Part shown: positions 13,244-25,347 of the stretch, piece by piece
Position numbering within the stretch: position 1 is the first letter of the stretch
How the letters are laid out: each line of letters starts with the position of its first letter
From: Batkoa obscura
Lineage: Eukaryota; Entomophthoromycota; Entomophthoromycetes; Entomophthorales; Batkoaceae
Reading direction: 5' to 3'
Assembly (NCBI GenBank): GCA_030770535.1
Contig: JASVEC010000001.1
Coordinates: 744,001-808,000 of the forward strand
Length of the DNA: 64,000 bases
Translations under genes and position numbers: made by a program
The notes under the pieces: generated by a model
The model's database searches: none
Seen by the model: only the letters and a program-made list of their open reading frames with translations
Told to the model about the DNA's origin: nothing

Positions 13244-14428
13244 TCTCAAGTTGATAATAACACTATATCAAATAATAATATAGAAACTATTCATAACAAT
13301 ATAGAGACAATCGATAATAACATAGATACTATTAATAATATTGTAGATACTATCAATAATAGCAGTGATAACCTTGAAATCAACAATACTAATAATATTG
13401 AATCAAATATTAATAATACTCAAGTTGATTTAAATAATATTACTACCAATACTATCGAGTCACATAACAATAGCCAATCTGAATTGAATATTACTACTAT
13501 CATTGAATCTAATAGTAATAACAGTCATCAAGAATTAAATAATAATAGTAATAATAGTAATAATAGTGAATCAAATAATATCAGTAGCATTGAATCTGAT
13601 AATAATAGTCTTCCTGAGATAGATAATAATAATAGTACTGAATTAAATAATAATATTCATCCAACAGTAAACAATAGTAATAGACCAAACAATCCTCGAA
13701 TTAGATTCTTTATGACATTTTTACCTACGAATAATGAAAATAGACCAGCTGGAATAGCTACTATTTTTGAGTTTAATTTAAATGACGAAGAAGGACATAA
13801 TCTTGATATCAATGATATATTAACTGAAATAGCTATGAGATTAAGTAATGAAGAAAATAGAAAAATACATAAAGCAAGTAAAGAATCTATTAATAAATTA
13901 CCAACTCATTCTATTAATGAAATTAATAATCAATATAATAATATTATTATTAATAATAATGAAAATTGTTTAATTTGTTTAGATGAATGGGAAAATGAGC
14001 AAATCATTACTAAAATGCCATGTTCTCATATATTTCATAAAGATTGTTTATTACATTGGTTAGATAAATCAAATACTTGTCCTAATTGTCGATTTCCTTT
14101 ATTAACAGAAGATGAAGAAGTTAATCAAGAAATCAATCAAGAAATTCAAAATCGAAAAGATAAAGCTCATTTACAATTACATTCTACTTGTGCTATGAAT
14201 CCCATTGGATTATGTGATTGTGATTTAAATTCATTTCTAAATGATGATTTAATACAATTAAGTTGTGGTCATAAATTTCATTTAGATTGTATTCAAACTG
14301 CATTGATTTCTTCAAGTTCTTTATTATTAAAAGAAGATGTCAATTCCACTATTAAATGTCCTTCATGTTTAAGATATTCTATTGTACAGAATTGGGATTC
14401 ATGTCATAAAAAGGAGTTATTATTTTAA
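12902..14428 (+). CDS. Asn-rich RING-H2 protein, predicted N-myristoylated
   Basis: Probable E3 ubiquitin ligase, 508 aa in one exon. The N-terminus MGSSIS fits the N-myristoylation rule (Gly2, Ser6), suggesting membrane attachment as in ZNRF-type ligases. Residues 10-260 are almost entirely Asn, Ser, Ile, Glu and Asp with poly-Asn runs. A segment near 275-320 (RIRFFMTFLPTNNENRPAGI) is more complex. A canonical RING-H2 spans about 359-400: CLICLDEWE, then MPCSHIFHKDCLLHWL and CPNCRF. A second Cys/His cluster follows at about 427-490 (CDCDLN, LSCGHKFHLDCIQ, CPSC), which reads as a second RING-like finger. The pair of fingers is unusual; the substrate is unknown. Convergent with the next gene. 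Confidence 0.75.
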
Positions 14429-14641
14429 AAAGATTATTAATTATAATAATCTATGTATATATTTTTATAAACTTATTTTAGCTTTCATTTTGTATTTATA
14501 TTAATAAAATTTATATTTATATTTTAATTTTATATTTTAATTTTATATTTAATTTTATATTTATTTTAATTTTATTGAAGTTTTTAAATATTAAAATATT
14601 AAAAATTCTATTAAAAATAATAATATTAAAAAAAGATTAAT

Positions 14642-15595
14642 TTATTCAATATCATAATAATAATTGGATGGATGATGATGATATTTAGAATGATAATGAT
14701 GATGATGATGATGGTGATGATTTACTTTAGGTTCATAATATTCTTTAATATTATAATTATGACGACGACGAATATTAAAATTACGACGACGATGATGATG
14801 ATGATTACTATGACCTTCATGAGGTGAATTACGACGATATCTTTTATAAGCATTATTATCACCACGATATTCATATCTTCTTCTTCTTAAATATTTATTA
14901 GGTTGATAATAATTCCTTTTACTTAAATAAGTATGAGATCTAGGATATTTTTTATTATCATATCTATCTGATTTACCATAACTTCTTGCTCTTAAATAAT
15001 TAGAATACCCTCTTTTATATTTTGGTCGATAATTATTGAATCTATATGAAGCCGAATTCATTCTTCTTCTTCTTAATGAATATCCCGATCCATATCGTTT
15101 AGTTCTTATTTTATAACGAGCTTCATTATTATATGGATTCTCTTCATCATATTCTTCAGTTTCGTCATTAGCTGCTTTTAATTCCATTGAGTTATCCAAC
15201 TCAATTGATTCTTGTTCACTTTCTTTAATCTCTTCATCTTCAATTGCTGCTGCTTTTAATTCACTCTTATCTTGTTGTTCAACTTGTTGTTCAACTTGTT
15301 CATCATCTTCTTCAGTCATTGCTTTTAAAACAGATTCATCTACTTGTTCATTAGTAGATACTAATTTTTCCATCTCATTATTAACCTTCATCATATTCGA
15401 TTTATTAATAGATGAAGTAGATATATCATTTGATTGACTTTCATCTAAGATTGGAGTTGGCATTAATAAGACTGGATTTTCATTCAATGTGGATGGAGTT
15501 GGCTCATTTAATGATAATTTAGGATCTAAATTTACATTAGGAAGGGCTAAGATAGTAGGTAATAATATTAGAATTAAGTGACTTAATTGATGCAT
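14642..15595 (-). CDS. Secreted His/Arg/Tyr-rich protein
   Basis: Uncharacterised, 317 aa, single exon. It has a clear signal peptide (MHQLSHLILILLPTILALP). An acidic region of about residues 25-165 carries three copies of an ELKAA-like motif (SVLKAM, SELKAA, MELKAA). A dibasic RTKRYG site, typical of Kex2 cleavage, leads into a strongly basic, Tyr- and Arg-rich C-terminal half with a run of nine His near residue 297 and further His clusters. Such tails commonly bind Zn, Cu or Ni. The layout (signal peptide, acidic part, basic His/Tyr tail ending in YYYDIE) parallels the gene at 45896-47152. No enzyme fold seen; a cell-wall, metal-binding or adhesive role is possible but unproven. Confidence 0.65.
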   Translation of the reverse strand: MHQLSHLILILLPTILALPNVNLDPKLSLNEPTPSTLNENPVLLMPTPILDESQSNDISTSSINKSNMMKVNNEMEKLVSTNEQVDESVLKAMTEEDDEQVEQQVEQQDKSELKAAAIEDEEIKESEQESIELDNSMELKAANDETEEYDEENPYNNEARYKIRTKRYGSGYSLRRRRMNSASYRFNNYRPKYKRGYSNYLRARSYGKSDRYDNKKYPRSHTYLSKRNYYQPNKYLRRRRYEYRGDNNAYKRYRRNSPHEGHSNHHHHRRRNFNIRRRHNYNIKEYYEPKVNHHHHHHHHYHSKYHHHPSNYYYDIE

Positions 15596-16520
15596 TGAAA
15601 GTTATTTGAGTTAGTTTTTAATTAATGATTATAAATGAGATTATGTATTGTGTGATTCGTATATGTTGAAATGTTGTTCTATTAGAGTGATATATTATAG
15701 AAATAGAATGTATTAATATATTAATGTATTTGTTATGTAAATGAAATAAACTAAATGTAAATCAATATAAAAAAATCTAAAAGATAAAAATGAAAACCAT
15801 TTACAAAATAGAAGATAAATACAAAGAATATTATTGTTTATTTATATTTTTTTTAAATGTTAGAACTTAATTGTTGATTTTAATTTTAATTTTTTAACAG
15901 TTAATATCGGAATTTATTTTTTTGTTTGAGTTAAATTTTTGACTATTTGTAGTTACAATTTAATAAAAGTCATTTTTTATGATTTTAAATTAAGATTTTA
16001 AAATATCCAATCAGAAGTTGATTATTTAATTTTTTTTAATAACATCAACTACTTAAGTTTGAAATATTTACAGTTACAAATAAATAGAGCTAAGTTTGGG
16101 TTTTGATTTTGGTTAATTTTATAAACAAAGTAATTAAATTATTCAAACTTTTTTATTACTTGTTTTAAATGTTAATTTTATTATTATTCCATATTTTCAT
16201 AACACTTTTTTATAATTATTAATTTTCAATTTATCTTTATTGTAATTAAAGTTTCAAATTTTAATTCAATTAAATTAAGTTTCGAAGTTTTATAATTAAT
16301 AACTGTTTGTTTTATTAAGCTTAGCTAGTAACTTTATAGTCATTATTTTATTTATAATTATTATACTTTTTAAAATCAATTTATTTATGTTTTTGACTGA
16401 GATATAAGTTACTAAAGATCTAAAATAAACATTAAATTTCAATCTACTAATTTTCCATTTTTTGTATAAAAAAATTCAAGTTATTTAAACTTACATGTTT
16501 ATCATTTTAATATTTTAATA

Positions 16521-16559
<39 letters not shown>

Positions 16560-17081
16560 TACTATAATACTCCTTTATAATATTCTATTAAGGATTGCAT
16601 TTTTCAATTTATAAATTATAAATATAAGAATGATCTTTTTGTATTGTATTGATATTAAACTAATGCTATTTTGAAATTTTATGTATAAAAAATGGACAAA
16701 TTAATGACATAAAAAACAAATTCACTTATTAATTTTAGACCAAAAACTTTAAAAGAATTCCTTTTAACAAATTTAATTTGAAACATAAATTATTCTCTTT
16801 ACAAATTTGAACATAATAAAAAAACAAACAAAAAATAATTTTAACTAATAAAAATATGAGAAAATAATGACCTAATGAAAGGAGAAATTAATATTGAATT
16901 TAACTTAATGTAAATTAATGATTGGCTTCACTTCATTTCAAACTCGAATTTTTATCAAATAATAGACTCATTCTTTTGTTAAAAGAAAAATAAATTACTT
17001 TTTAAAAGTGTCAACAATCACTTTCTTACAATAAAACTGTAATATAGTGTATAATAAATAAATAAATAAAACAAGAATAGA
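15596..17081. other. Divergent intergenic region
   Basis: 1.5 kb between the starts of a minus-strand and a plus-strand gene, so it must hold both promoters. It is extremely AT-rich, with a TA microsatellite near 16526. No coding signal recognised. Confidence 0.5.
16526..16554. repeat. (TA)n microsatellite
   Basis: About 14 TA units in the promoter region upstream of the phosphotransferase gene. Confidence 0.85.
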
Positions 17082-18680
17082 ATGCCATTTATAGATCCAA
17101 AATATAAAAAAAATTTAAGTTTATATAAATATAAAGGAGTAGATAACTCTTTATTATCAAAATATGTATTAAACCATTATTGGACTTGGTTAGTTTCCTT
17201 ATTTCCTTTATGGATGGCGTAAGTGAATTTTAGTTGTATATTATTTTATAAAATAATTTATTAAATATTTCTTATTATATTTAGTCCAAATTTAATCACT
17301 TTACTTGGGTTCATATTAATCATCTTTAACTTTGGTTTATGTCTTATTTTTGACCCAACTTTAGATGGTCAAGGTCCTCCTTGGTTGTATGTTAGGTAAA
17401 AATAAGTGAATTGAATATTAAACTCATTTTAATGCTTTTGTTATTATCAGTTATGGTGTTGGACTATGGATCTATGCTTCATTTGATGCTATTGATGGTA
17501 AGCAAGCAAGGAGAACTGGTACTTCTGGTCCTTTAGGACAATTATTTGATCATAGTAAGTTTAATTTAGTATTTTCTATTGTAATTTTATTAATTTAATT
17601 TTTTTATTTAGGTTGTGATGCTTTAAATACAACTGTAAGTTTTTACATTTTATTTTATTTAAGATAGAAATTAATATTTTAATAGCTTGTAGGTTTATTA
17701 ACTATTTCAGCTTTTAAAATTAGTAAAGATTGGTGGTCTATTATTTCAGTATATACAGGTAACTTATTTTTATATATTTAAATAATAACTTAAAACTTAA
17801 ACCTTAAATTTTATTAGCTTTTGGTAACTTTTATTTAACTACATGGGAAGAATATCATACCGGAACATTATATTTAAGTTATTTTTCTGGACCAGTTGAA
17901 GGTTTAACTTCGGTATGTATTTTATTTATTCTTACTGGTTATGTCACTCCTTCTTATTGGACACAAGATGTACGTACTATTTTACATTTAAAAGATACTA
18001 CTTTACCTTTTATTCCTTCTATTGAAATCAACAAATTATTTTTATTGATCGCTTTCTTTGTTATGTTTTTAAATATTATTAATAGGTAAATTATTATATA
18101 TTCATTCTATATCATTTTAATTTATCTTTTATTCGTTTAGTGCCTACAATGTTATACAAACATACAGTGAAAAGAAACAATCTGCTATTACTGCTTTATT
18201 AGGTATATTGCCTTTTGCAGTAGCTAGTCTTTTAGGTTATCTTTGGATCTCCGCTTCTCCTTTTATATTTACTGAATGTTTAGTACCTTTTATGTTGTTT
18301 TTGGGATTCACTGTAGCTTATAATGTAGGCTTAATTATTTTAGCTCATGTTACTAAAGCTCCATTCCCTTACTTTAATAAGTTGTATGTACCTTTGATTG
18401 TTGGGGCTATTAATTCTAATTTATCTATTTTATTTGATCTGTAAGTTTATTTTATTAATATATGAATAGTATATAATTATTAATATTTTTTACTTTTAGT
18501 AAACCAATATTTGAGAAAGGGAATGAGATTACTTATATTTATGCAAGTATGTTATTTTCTATTGGATATTATTTGTATTATTCTATTTCAGTCATCAATG
18601 AAATTTGTGATCATTTTGATATCTATTGTTTATCTATTAAACATTTGGATCAAGTTCCAGGATATAAAAAAGATGAATAA
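17082..18680 (+). CDS. Choline/ethanolamine phosphotransferase (CPT1/EPT1 family)
   Basis: Integral membrane enzyme of the Kennedy pathway. It transfers phosphocholine or phosphoethanolamine from the CDP derivative to diacylglycerol in the ER or Golgi. Exons: 17082-17218, 17285-17395, 17451-17554, 17612-17634, 17686-17758, 17818-18085, 18141-18440, 18500-18680; they join to 399 codons (398 aa), the size of yeast CPT1/EPT1. The CDP-alcohol phosphotransferase signature DG(x2)AR(x8)G(x3)D(x3)D is intact: DGKQARR, then GPLGQLFDHSCD. Several hydrophobic helices follow. Sequence alone does not decide choline versus ethanolamine preference. One exon is only 23 nt. Confidence 0.93.
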
Positions 18681-18987
18681 GTGATCCTTCTTTAATTTCA
18701 TTTATAGTATAAAATACAACTGTGTTTTATATCTTTAAATTTAATATTTTTTAAATAAATATATATTGTTTGTATATAATTATCATTTTATTATTATTTC
18801 TTATTTCTTATTTTTATTTTTTATAATAAACTTATTAAAATTGATCCCATAATAAATCAATTGAGTCCAACTTCTACCTCATTCAAAAAATTATTATGCC
18901 AACCAAAAAGAAAATTAAAAATTGCAATTGATCTAAAAAAGATAATCAAAAGCTAAACTCACTAATTTTTATATTCAAATAAAAAAA
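18681..18987. other. Short intergenic spacer
   Basis: 307 bp, AT-rich, between two genes on the same strand; nothing recognisable. Confidence 0.5.
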
Positions 18988-19721
18988 ATGAGTTCAACCG
19001 ATAACAAAGTAGAGGAGCTACACCAATTAGCTGAACAAGTCAATTTAGAGCCCCGTCAACATTGGGATAAAAAGATCGATACTCCATATCCATTGATCGA
19101 TAATGACCCTCACTTTAAAAGAGTAGTTAGTTATTTTAGAGCTGAAGATTATGCTGCTTGGGGTATAGGTACTGCCTTTTTTCCAGCTGCTTTTTATTTT
19201 TTGGGTAAGTTTCAATACAATTGATTGAGATTTTGGAATAATGTGCCATTTTATTAGAAAAAAGAGAAGTTAGTGTACCAAAGGCTAGACTTCCAGCTAA
19301 TTTAATGTTCTGTGCTGCACTTGGTACCATTGGTGGTTTCTTATATGCTTATCAATCAAGTAGCAGTAAGTTATTTTTTACCATTTTTAAAATAAAGAAC
19401 AATAAAGTTAATGTTATTAATAGAAAGGTTTTGGGGATGGAGTGAAAATGAAAGAGAAAGATTAAGAGATATAAAAGAACTTGGAAATAAATACAAAAAT
19501 GAACAAAAATTATATGGTCAATCTTCTTTAGATACTTATTATCAACAAGCTGCTGCCAATAATTCACGTTATTCAGCTCTTAAGTTTGGTAAGCTTTGAG
19601 TTTTTGATATTTTATGAGTTTGAAAATAATCTACTTTTTTTCAGGTGCTATTCCTTGGTTCAATTTTGTTAACCATCCTCATCATGGTGTTGATGAAAAA
19701 CAATATCAACAAAAAGAATAA
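18988..19721 (+). CDS. NADH:ubiquinone oxidoreductase 21 kDa subunit (NUXM-like)
   Basis: Accessory subunit of mitochondrial complex I. Exons 18988-19204, 19258-19365, 19424-19588, 19645-19721 join to 189 codons (188 aa). The N-terminal TPYPLIDNDPHFKRVVSYFR and the following DYAAWGIGTAFFPAAF match the fungal 21.3 kDa subunit (Neurospora nuo-21.3c, Yarrowia NUXM). Two hydrophobic segments (about 60-75 and 88-105) are followed by a charged C-terminal part with KRFWGWSENERE and a final PWFNFVNHPHHG. Its presence implies a functional respiratory complex I, which excludes Saccharomyces-like yeasts and anaerobic gut fungi as the source. Confidence 0.88.
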
Positions 19722-20297
19722 ATTAGGAGATTTTTTATCCTTATTATGAATTATTATTGTTATCTAAATGAGAGACTGTTTTTATTATTTGAAGTTATTT
19801 ATTATAAATAGAGGATGGTAATTAAGGTAGAACTATTTGTTGTATAATGGAGTAATTATTGTTTAATATATTTATACAATTAATAGTCATAGTTATATTT
19901 TGTGGCTACTTATAGTGATGAATGTTCTATAATACAAAATATTTAATCACTTTTTTTAGATAGGTTCATTTTATCTAAGGCATTAATTCAAATGCCATTT
20001 AATAGATGACATAGTTTAAAACATCTTGATCTTAAAAACTATTTTAAAACTACATTGCTACTCATTTAATAAAAACGCCTTCCAATCTAGTTGTAAATTA
20101 TAACATTAATTTTTGCTTATTCTATAATTTTTGGTTCTACAAAATAGATTACAAAAAACGGGTATAGTATAGCACTATAAGAGGAACAAAAAACTCATTA
20201 ACAATCATATTGATTTGCACATTTTAATACTATATTTTATTCCCCATATTTTTTAAAAAAAATCTAATTTTTTCCAAATAGTCAACCATCAACATAA
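19722..20297. other. Convergent intergenic region
   Basis: 576 bp between the 3' ends of the complex I gene and CCT1; AT-rich, no repeat or gene recognised. Confidence 0.5.
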
Positions 20298-22274
20298 TTA
20301 TTGACCACCTTCTTTATCTGGAATAACTTTGATAAGATCGTCTATACGTAAGATTGAGATAGCAGCTTCAGTAGCAGCTCTAAGAGACTTTATTTTAGAC
20401 ATAGCTGGTTCTAATACACCGGCTTTTACATTATCTCTAAGTTCTCCTTTAATAAGATCTAATCCAAACCATTTAAGTTGACGACGACGTTCATCAGCAT
20501 TTGGGTTTTGGGCAGCATTTTGATAAGATCTAAGTTTAGGTACTAAATCAGAAGAATCTTTAGCTGCATTGACCGCAAGTGTTTTTGGAATAACTAAAAG
20601 TGAGTTAGCAAATTCAGCAATAGCTAATTGTTCACGTGATCCCTATTAAAATAAAATTAATTACTAATCTAAATATAATGAAGTAACTAACTTACCAACG
20701 TTGTAGCAAAGTTTTCTAAATAAATACTTAAAGCAGCTTCAACAGCACCACCACCCGGAACAACGGAACCTGATTCTAAGGTACGTTTAACAGCGCAAAG
20801 AGAATCGTGGATACTACGTTCCATTTCATCCAACATATAATCGTTAGCACCTCTAAGGATTAAACTAGAAGCGGATTGATTCTTAGTACCTTTAATTAAG
20901 ATACATTCGTCATCTGAAATACGTTCTTGTACTACTTCCTCAGCTGAACCAAGATAACTAGCTTCAAATGATTCTTCTCCATCTAAATTAGCTAAAGTTG
21001 AAATTAAAGTAGCTCCAGTTGCTTTAGCAATTCTACGAAGATCTTCTTTCTTACAACGACGTACAGCCATAGCACCAGCTTCAACAAAGAGCTTTAAACA
21101 CATATCATCGATACCTTTGGTGGTCAAAATAACATTAGCTCCAGTATCAAGAATTAATTTGATCTTTTCGGTGGTAAGTTCAATTTCACTGTAAAATTAT
21201 TAGAAAAAAGGATAATTATAACAAACTATAATAAATTATACCGACGACGGATATCTTCTAAATTATCTGGATTTTCAACAACAATATTAACACCTAAATG
21301 CATACGTGCTTTTTGTAAATTGATATCAAGACAAGCAATCTTAGCGTTTTGAATATGTTTTGGAAGAGCTAATTTTTGATAAAAAAAATATTCTTATAAA
21401 GTATTAAAATTAGTTTACCTTGACTAGCAACAGTACAATTTAAAGCATATCCTTTAACAAAAATAGATTCTCTAGCACTTTTACCATGAGCTTTAAGGAT
21501 ATTAACAGCATTAACTGGGTATTTGATGTCACCACGAGAATTGATCGATTTTACTGAGGTAATAGCATCTACTACCATTTCTGAAAAGAAATCTGATTCA
21601 CTAAAATAAATTATTAAATTAAAGACTTAAACTATCATTTGTAAAACTTACTTATTAATAATTTTACTTGACATGGTAGTTTTAGCTACATTAATTAAAC
21701 AATCACGACCTAATTTATCTACTTTTTGAGTCATTTGATCAGCGATAAATCTACAAGCTTCACGACTAGCTAAGCGATAACCACTGATAATGGTAGTTGG
21801 ATGAATTTTATTAATAACTAACTCATTAGCACGTTTCAATAATTCAGCTGCAATTAAAACAACGGAAGTGGTACCATCACCTACTTCTTGATCTTGTTGT
21901 TGTGCTAATTCAACAAGTACTTTTCCAGCTGGATGTTCTACTTCTAATAAACCTAAAATGGTAGCTCCATCATTGGAAATGGTTACATCCTTTGTTTTAT
22001 TAGACTTTATTAAATTAAAATAAGATTCTAATACTTACACCAATATCATCAACCATCATTTTATCTAACCCAACAGGTCCTAAAGATGTTTTTACAACAT
22101 TGGCAATAGAACTTGCTGCAAGTACTATTATTCGAAATAATTTATTAATATCCCATTCTTTATGATTTAAGTAAACTATTTCTAATTACCATTTTGATTA
22201 CGAACTTCTTGACCGGAGGTACGCTCTCCTCCAATGAATAATGATCCACTTTGCTCCTTGTTAAAGATAGCCAT
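20298..22274 (-). CDS. TCP1: Chaperonin CCT/TRiC subunit alpha (TCP-1)
   Basis: Subunit 1 of the cytosolic group II chaperonin that folds actin, tubulin and others. Exons on the minus strand: 22274-22190, 22124-22039, 21989-21652, 21600-21419, 21368-21242, 21188-20696, 20642-20298; they join to 552 codons (551 aa; human TCP1 is 556). Diagnostic alpha-subunit stretches are TSLGPVGLDKMMVDDIG, SNDGATIL, EVGDGTTSVVLIAAELL (catalytic Asp in GDGTT), GIDDMCLKLFVEAGAMAVRR, RIAKATGATLISTLANLDGE and VVPGGGAVEAALSIYLENFA. The C-terminus lacks the Gly-rich tail of some other subunits. Every intron is required to keep the frame. Confidence 0.96.
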
Positions 22275-22744
22275 TTCTTTTTTTTGATGTATATAAAAGG
22301 AATAAACTTACACTTTTTCAAATTGTGTTGCTATTTTTTTAACTTTAGCTTGGCTCACACTTTCGAATTTACCAATGAAACTCTAGTTAGGTGTTTAGCT
22401 ATTTTGATTGGCTACTTGGTTTTAGAAATGGGATTATAAGATTTTGTTTTCAAAGCTTTCAGTATTATTAATGTGAAATGGACGTTATATCGTTTATACT
22501 ATTATTTTGTAATCAAATAATTAATAATATGTATCTTTGTAAAAAAAGTTCATAAACTTTCATCAAACATATTTGTTTTACATGTATTAGGCTATGTACA
22601 ACTTTTTTAGATACAGCAATATTTAATAAAATAATAAAATAATAAAATAACTTTTTACTACATATTTAATGAAAAATATTTAACTACTGGCTTATAAGTC
22701 ATACCATTAATAAAATCCTTTGATTGATTTTTTGATTATAATAT

Positions 22745-22838
22745 TAAGGCTTTAATTTATAATATTTTACCAATAATTTTTCTCAATTTTATGCTACATG
22801 AAAAATGGACAAATAAATGAAACTAAAAAGACGCCCCA
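22745..22838 (-). repeat. Degenerate family-1 MITE-like element
   Basis: Aligns to the family-1 consensus over TTTTACxAA, TTTxTCTCAA, AAAAATGGA, AATGAAACTAAAAAGACGCCCCA but is much more diverged, with the left end unclear. The leftmost copy of the family in the window. Confidence 0.45.
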
Positions 22839-23025
22839 AATGCTTTTTTTATCATAGTACTAACTTAGTAGAGTGTGCTTTCCTATACAATAAAATAAAG
22901 GCAATGATAGTTATAATAGGAGGTTTTCTTTTTTTAATATTACAATCAGTTTTTCGAAAAGCTTTAAAAAACACGATTTAAAAAATCGCTCGAAGTGTAA
23001 AAAGATAGTATCTCTGTATTTATCA

Positions 23026-23194
23026 ATACAGCTCCTGCAACTCTGTCGTGACCTATTTGATTGTTCATTTAAAAATAAAATTTTTCTAAAATCATACCAA
23101 AACTAAAAATTAGGCAAATAAAAACCAAACAAACAAAAAACTGACTCTAAAGATTATCGAAACTTAGGCCGCAGTAGAGTTGTAGCAGCTATAA
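23026..23194 (+). repeat. Family-2 inverted-repeat element, copy A
   Basis: Terminal arms ACAGCTCCTGCAACTCTGTCG and, reverse-complemented, TAGCTGCTACAACTCTACTGC. The interior has AACAAACAAAAAACTGACTC, shared with the copies at 58470 and 60297. No coding capacity. Confidence 0.6.
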
Positions 23195-23385
23195 CTTTAT
23201 CGTGGGTATATAAAATAGTAGTAAATTTTAAAAATTGAACTTCATAAAGATAACCTTTGCATCAATAAATAAAACTTTGCTTTGTTTTAAGTTTCACCGA
23301 TAATATATGAGCGGGAAACTATCTAAAAGCGAGTACTGTTAAACTTTCAGCAAGTTTAAACTAAAAATGCTTGCTAGACTTTGCC

Positions 23386-25347
23386 CTAATTTTTAGTAAT
23401 AGAAACCTTTATTGGTTCCACCGGTTGAGTAGTAATAAAACATTTATGACCAACATCTTTTTCACCATTTCTGTCAAAAGTGAAGTTTCGAATCAAATTG
23501 ACACTGACTAAATATAATTCCATCCAAGCTAAACTACAAAATGAATATATATATGATAATTATTAGTTGGGTTAATGAAACTTACGTTCTACCCACACAA
23601 GCTCTAGGACCGATTAAGAAGGGTGAGAAGTTATTATTTGTTTTAAACTTTCCATCAAATAACCATCTTTAGGGATCAAAGGCCCCTGGCTTTTTTTCCC
23701 ATTGTGCTGGTAAATTATGTAAAGCATTAAAACATACTCCAACAACTGTCTAGAAAATATCATTATAAAATAAATTTTCTATCTACTATAATAATATATA
23801 CCTTTTCTGGTATATAGTAACCATCAATAACTTTACCACCATTAGGTGCTAACCTTGTTGGAGTACCGCCAATTACTGGAAAGATCCTTAAACCTTCATG
23901 GATTACGGCACTAAGATAATGACATTCGGTTTTGCATTTGGAATAAGTAATGGATTCTTTATTGGGGAACATTATAGCTATTTCTTCTTTAACTTTTTGA
24001 TATATATCTGTGTTCTTAGTCAACAAATAAAATATCCTAAATAATTATTTAGTTCGTTGAAACCCAACTGTATTAAATTACCATGTAAGGGAATGCGAAG
24101 TAGTATCTGTTCCACCAGAACTTTAAAAAAGATTAGTTACACATTAAATAAATTAATAAATTAATAAGCTACAGTTGCGAAATTGACTCCTCGGCTATTT
24201 CTCTTTCACTTAATTTTTTTCCACTATCTGGATCCGTTGCCTCAATCAAAGTGTTTAAAATACTAGCTCTACCTGGGTTATTTTTAGCGTATTTTATTGC
24301 TGCATGTGTAAACTAAATTTTGATTAAATATGTCTAATAATAAGTAATAATATTTTTAATACCTCAAATAAATTTTTAGTACTATTGAATTGATAATATT
24401 TCATAAATGGGAATGTAAATACCTAATATTACGTGAGCACTGTGTAAAATATTAATATTGGCGTTATACCAAAATACTGAGTTTGGTCATATCATTTGTC
24501 CATTTTACTATTGGGTGGTAACCATCTCTTAGCATGTTAAATGAGTTTCCAAACGCAAAGTCTCCAATCACATCCTATTAACTATATTACTATAACTATA
24601 AATAATTTCATGTAGAATTTACGAAAGCAAAATAATGAAAGTAAAGACCAAGATCTAATTTCTGACTTTGGGTAGATAAACTATCCACTTTATCTACAAA
24701 AGTATCTACATTCTTTTTAACTAAATATTCCATACTTTCGATTGACTTCTCCGAAAAGGACGCGGCAACAATTTTTTTCTACTTTAATTAACTATAGTCA
24801 TTACAAGCTATATTAAAACTATTACTCTTTGACGATGAAAATCTCTGCTTCTATTAAATCATTAATGTTAGCTACTTGATATCTATTTTTCATTACCTTG
24901 TGCTAAAAGTAATTTCTCCTACTATTTTAAAAATCTCATAAACTTCATCCTTTACATAGGCGTAGGTAGAATAAATTTCTTTCAATGCTGAATCGGAAGA
25001 AAAAGATGCCTCATTCCAACCTATGTCATTTTGTTAGTATTATAAATAACCAAAGTTTTATGTTTTGAATACTTACTCATTCTCACTACATTTCCATACT
25101 TCGTATGCAAATCTAAAGCATACTCCGGAAACGTACCTTTGCTTATATGATAGGTATGGATAAAGGGGAAAAGCAAGTTGATTATTGGACCGGGTATCTT
25201 TTTTAAGGAACTAAAATATATGTTGTATATAACCTTTTAAAGTGCAAGTTATAATGTGACGACGATACACAATTAAACTACTTTATACCCATAATAGACT
25301 AAAGATGATACAAGTATGGGTATTAATATTAATATCAAACTTAACAT
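23386..25347 (-). pseudogene. Cytochrome P450 with premature stop (likely pseudogene)
   Basis: Multi-exon (about nine) microsomal P450 of fungal type. The N-terminal membrane anchor MLSLILILIPILVSSLVYYG is followed by the proline hinge LKKIPGPI. The I-helix reads SGGTDTTSHSLTW, the K-helix EGLR (ExxR), and the heme loop FLIGPRACVGR with the Cys ligand. It is closely related to the P450 at 56153-58086. Where that gene reads KPERWL (the conserved ERW), this one reads DP-stop-RWL: a TAA at 23669-23671. No GT..AG intron removes it without losing conserved core, so the gene probably makes a protein without heme. It also has an extra interruption after YYGYK, best read as a 49-nt intron with a GTAGTT donor, where the paralogue is continuous. 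Other exons look intact, which suggests recent decay or a segregating null allele. Confidence 0.75.

Larger units (their letters stand above)
22275..23385. other. Spacer between CCT1 and P450
   Basis: 1.1 kb holding the CCT1 promoter and two repeat-derived stretches listed separately (22745-22838 and 23026-23194). No gene seen. Confidence 0.5.
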
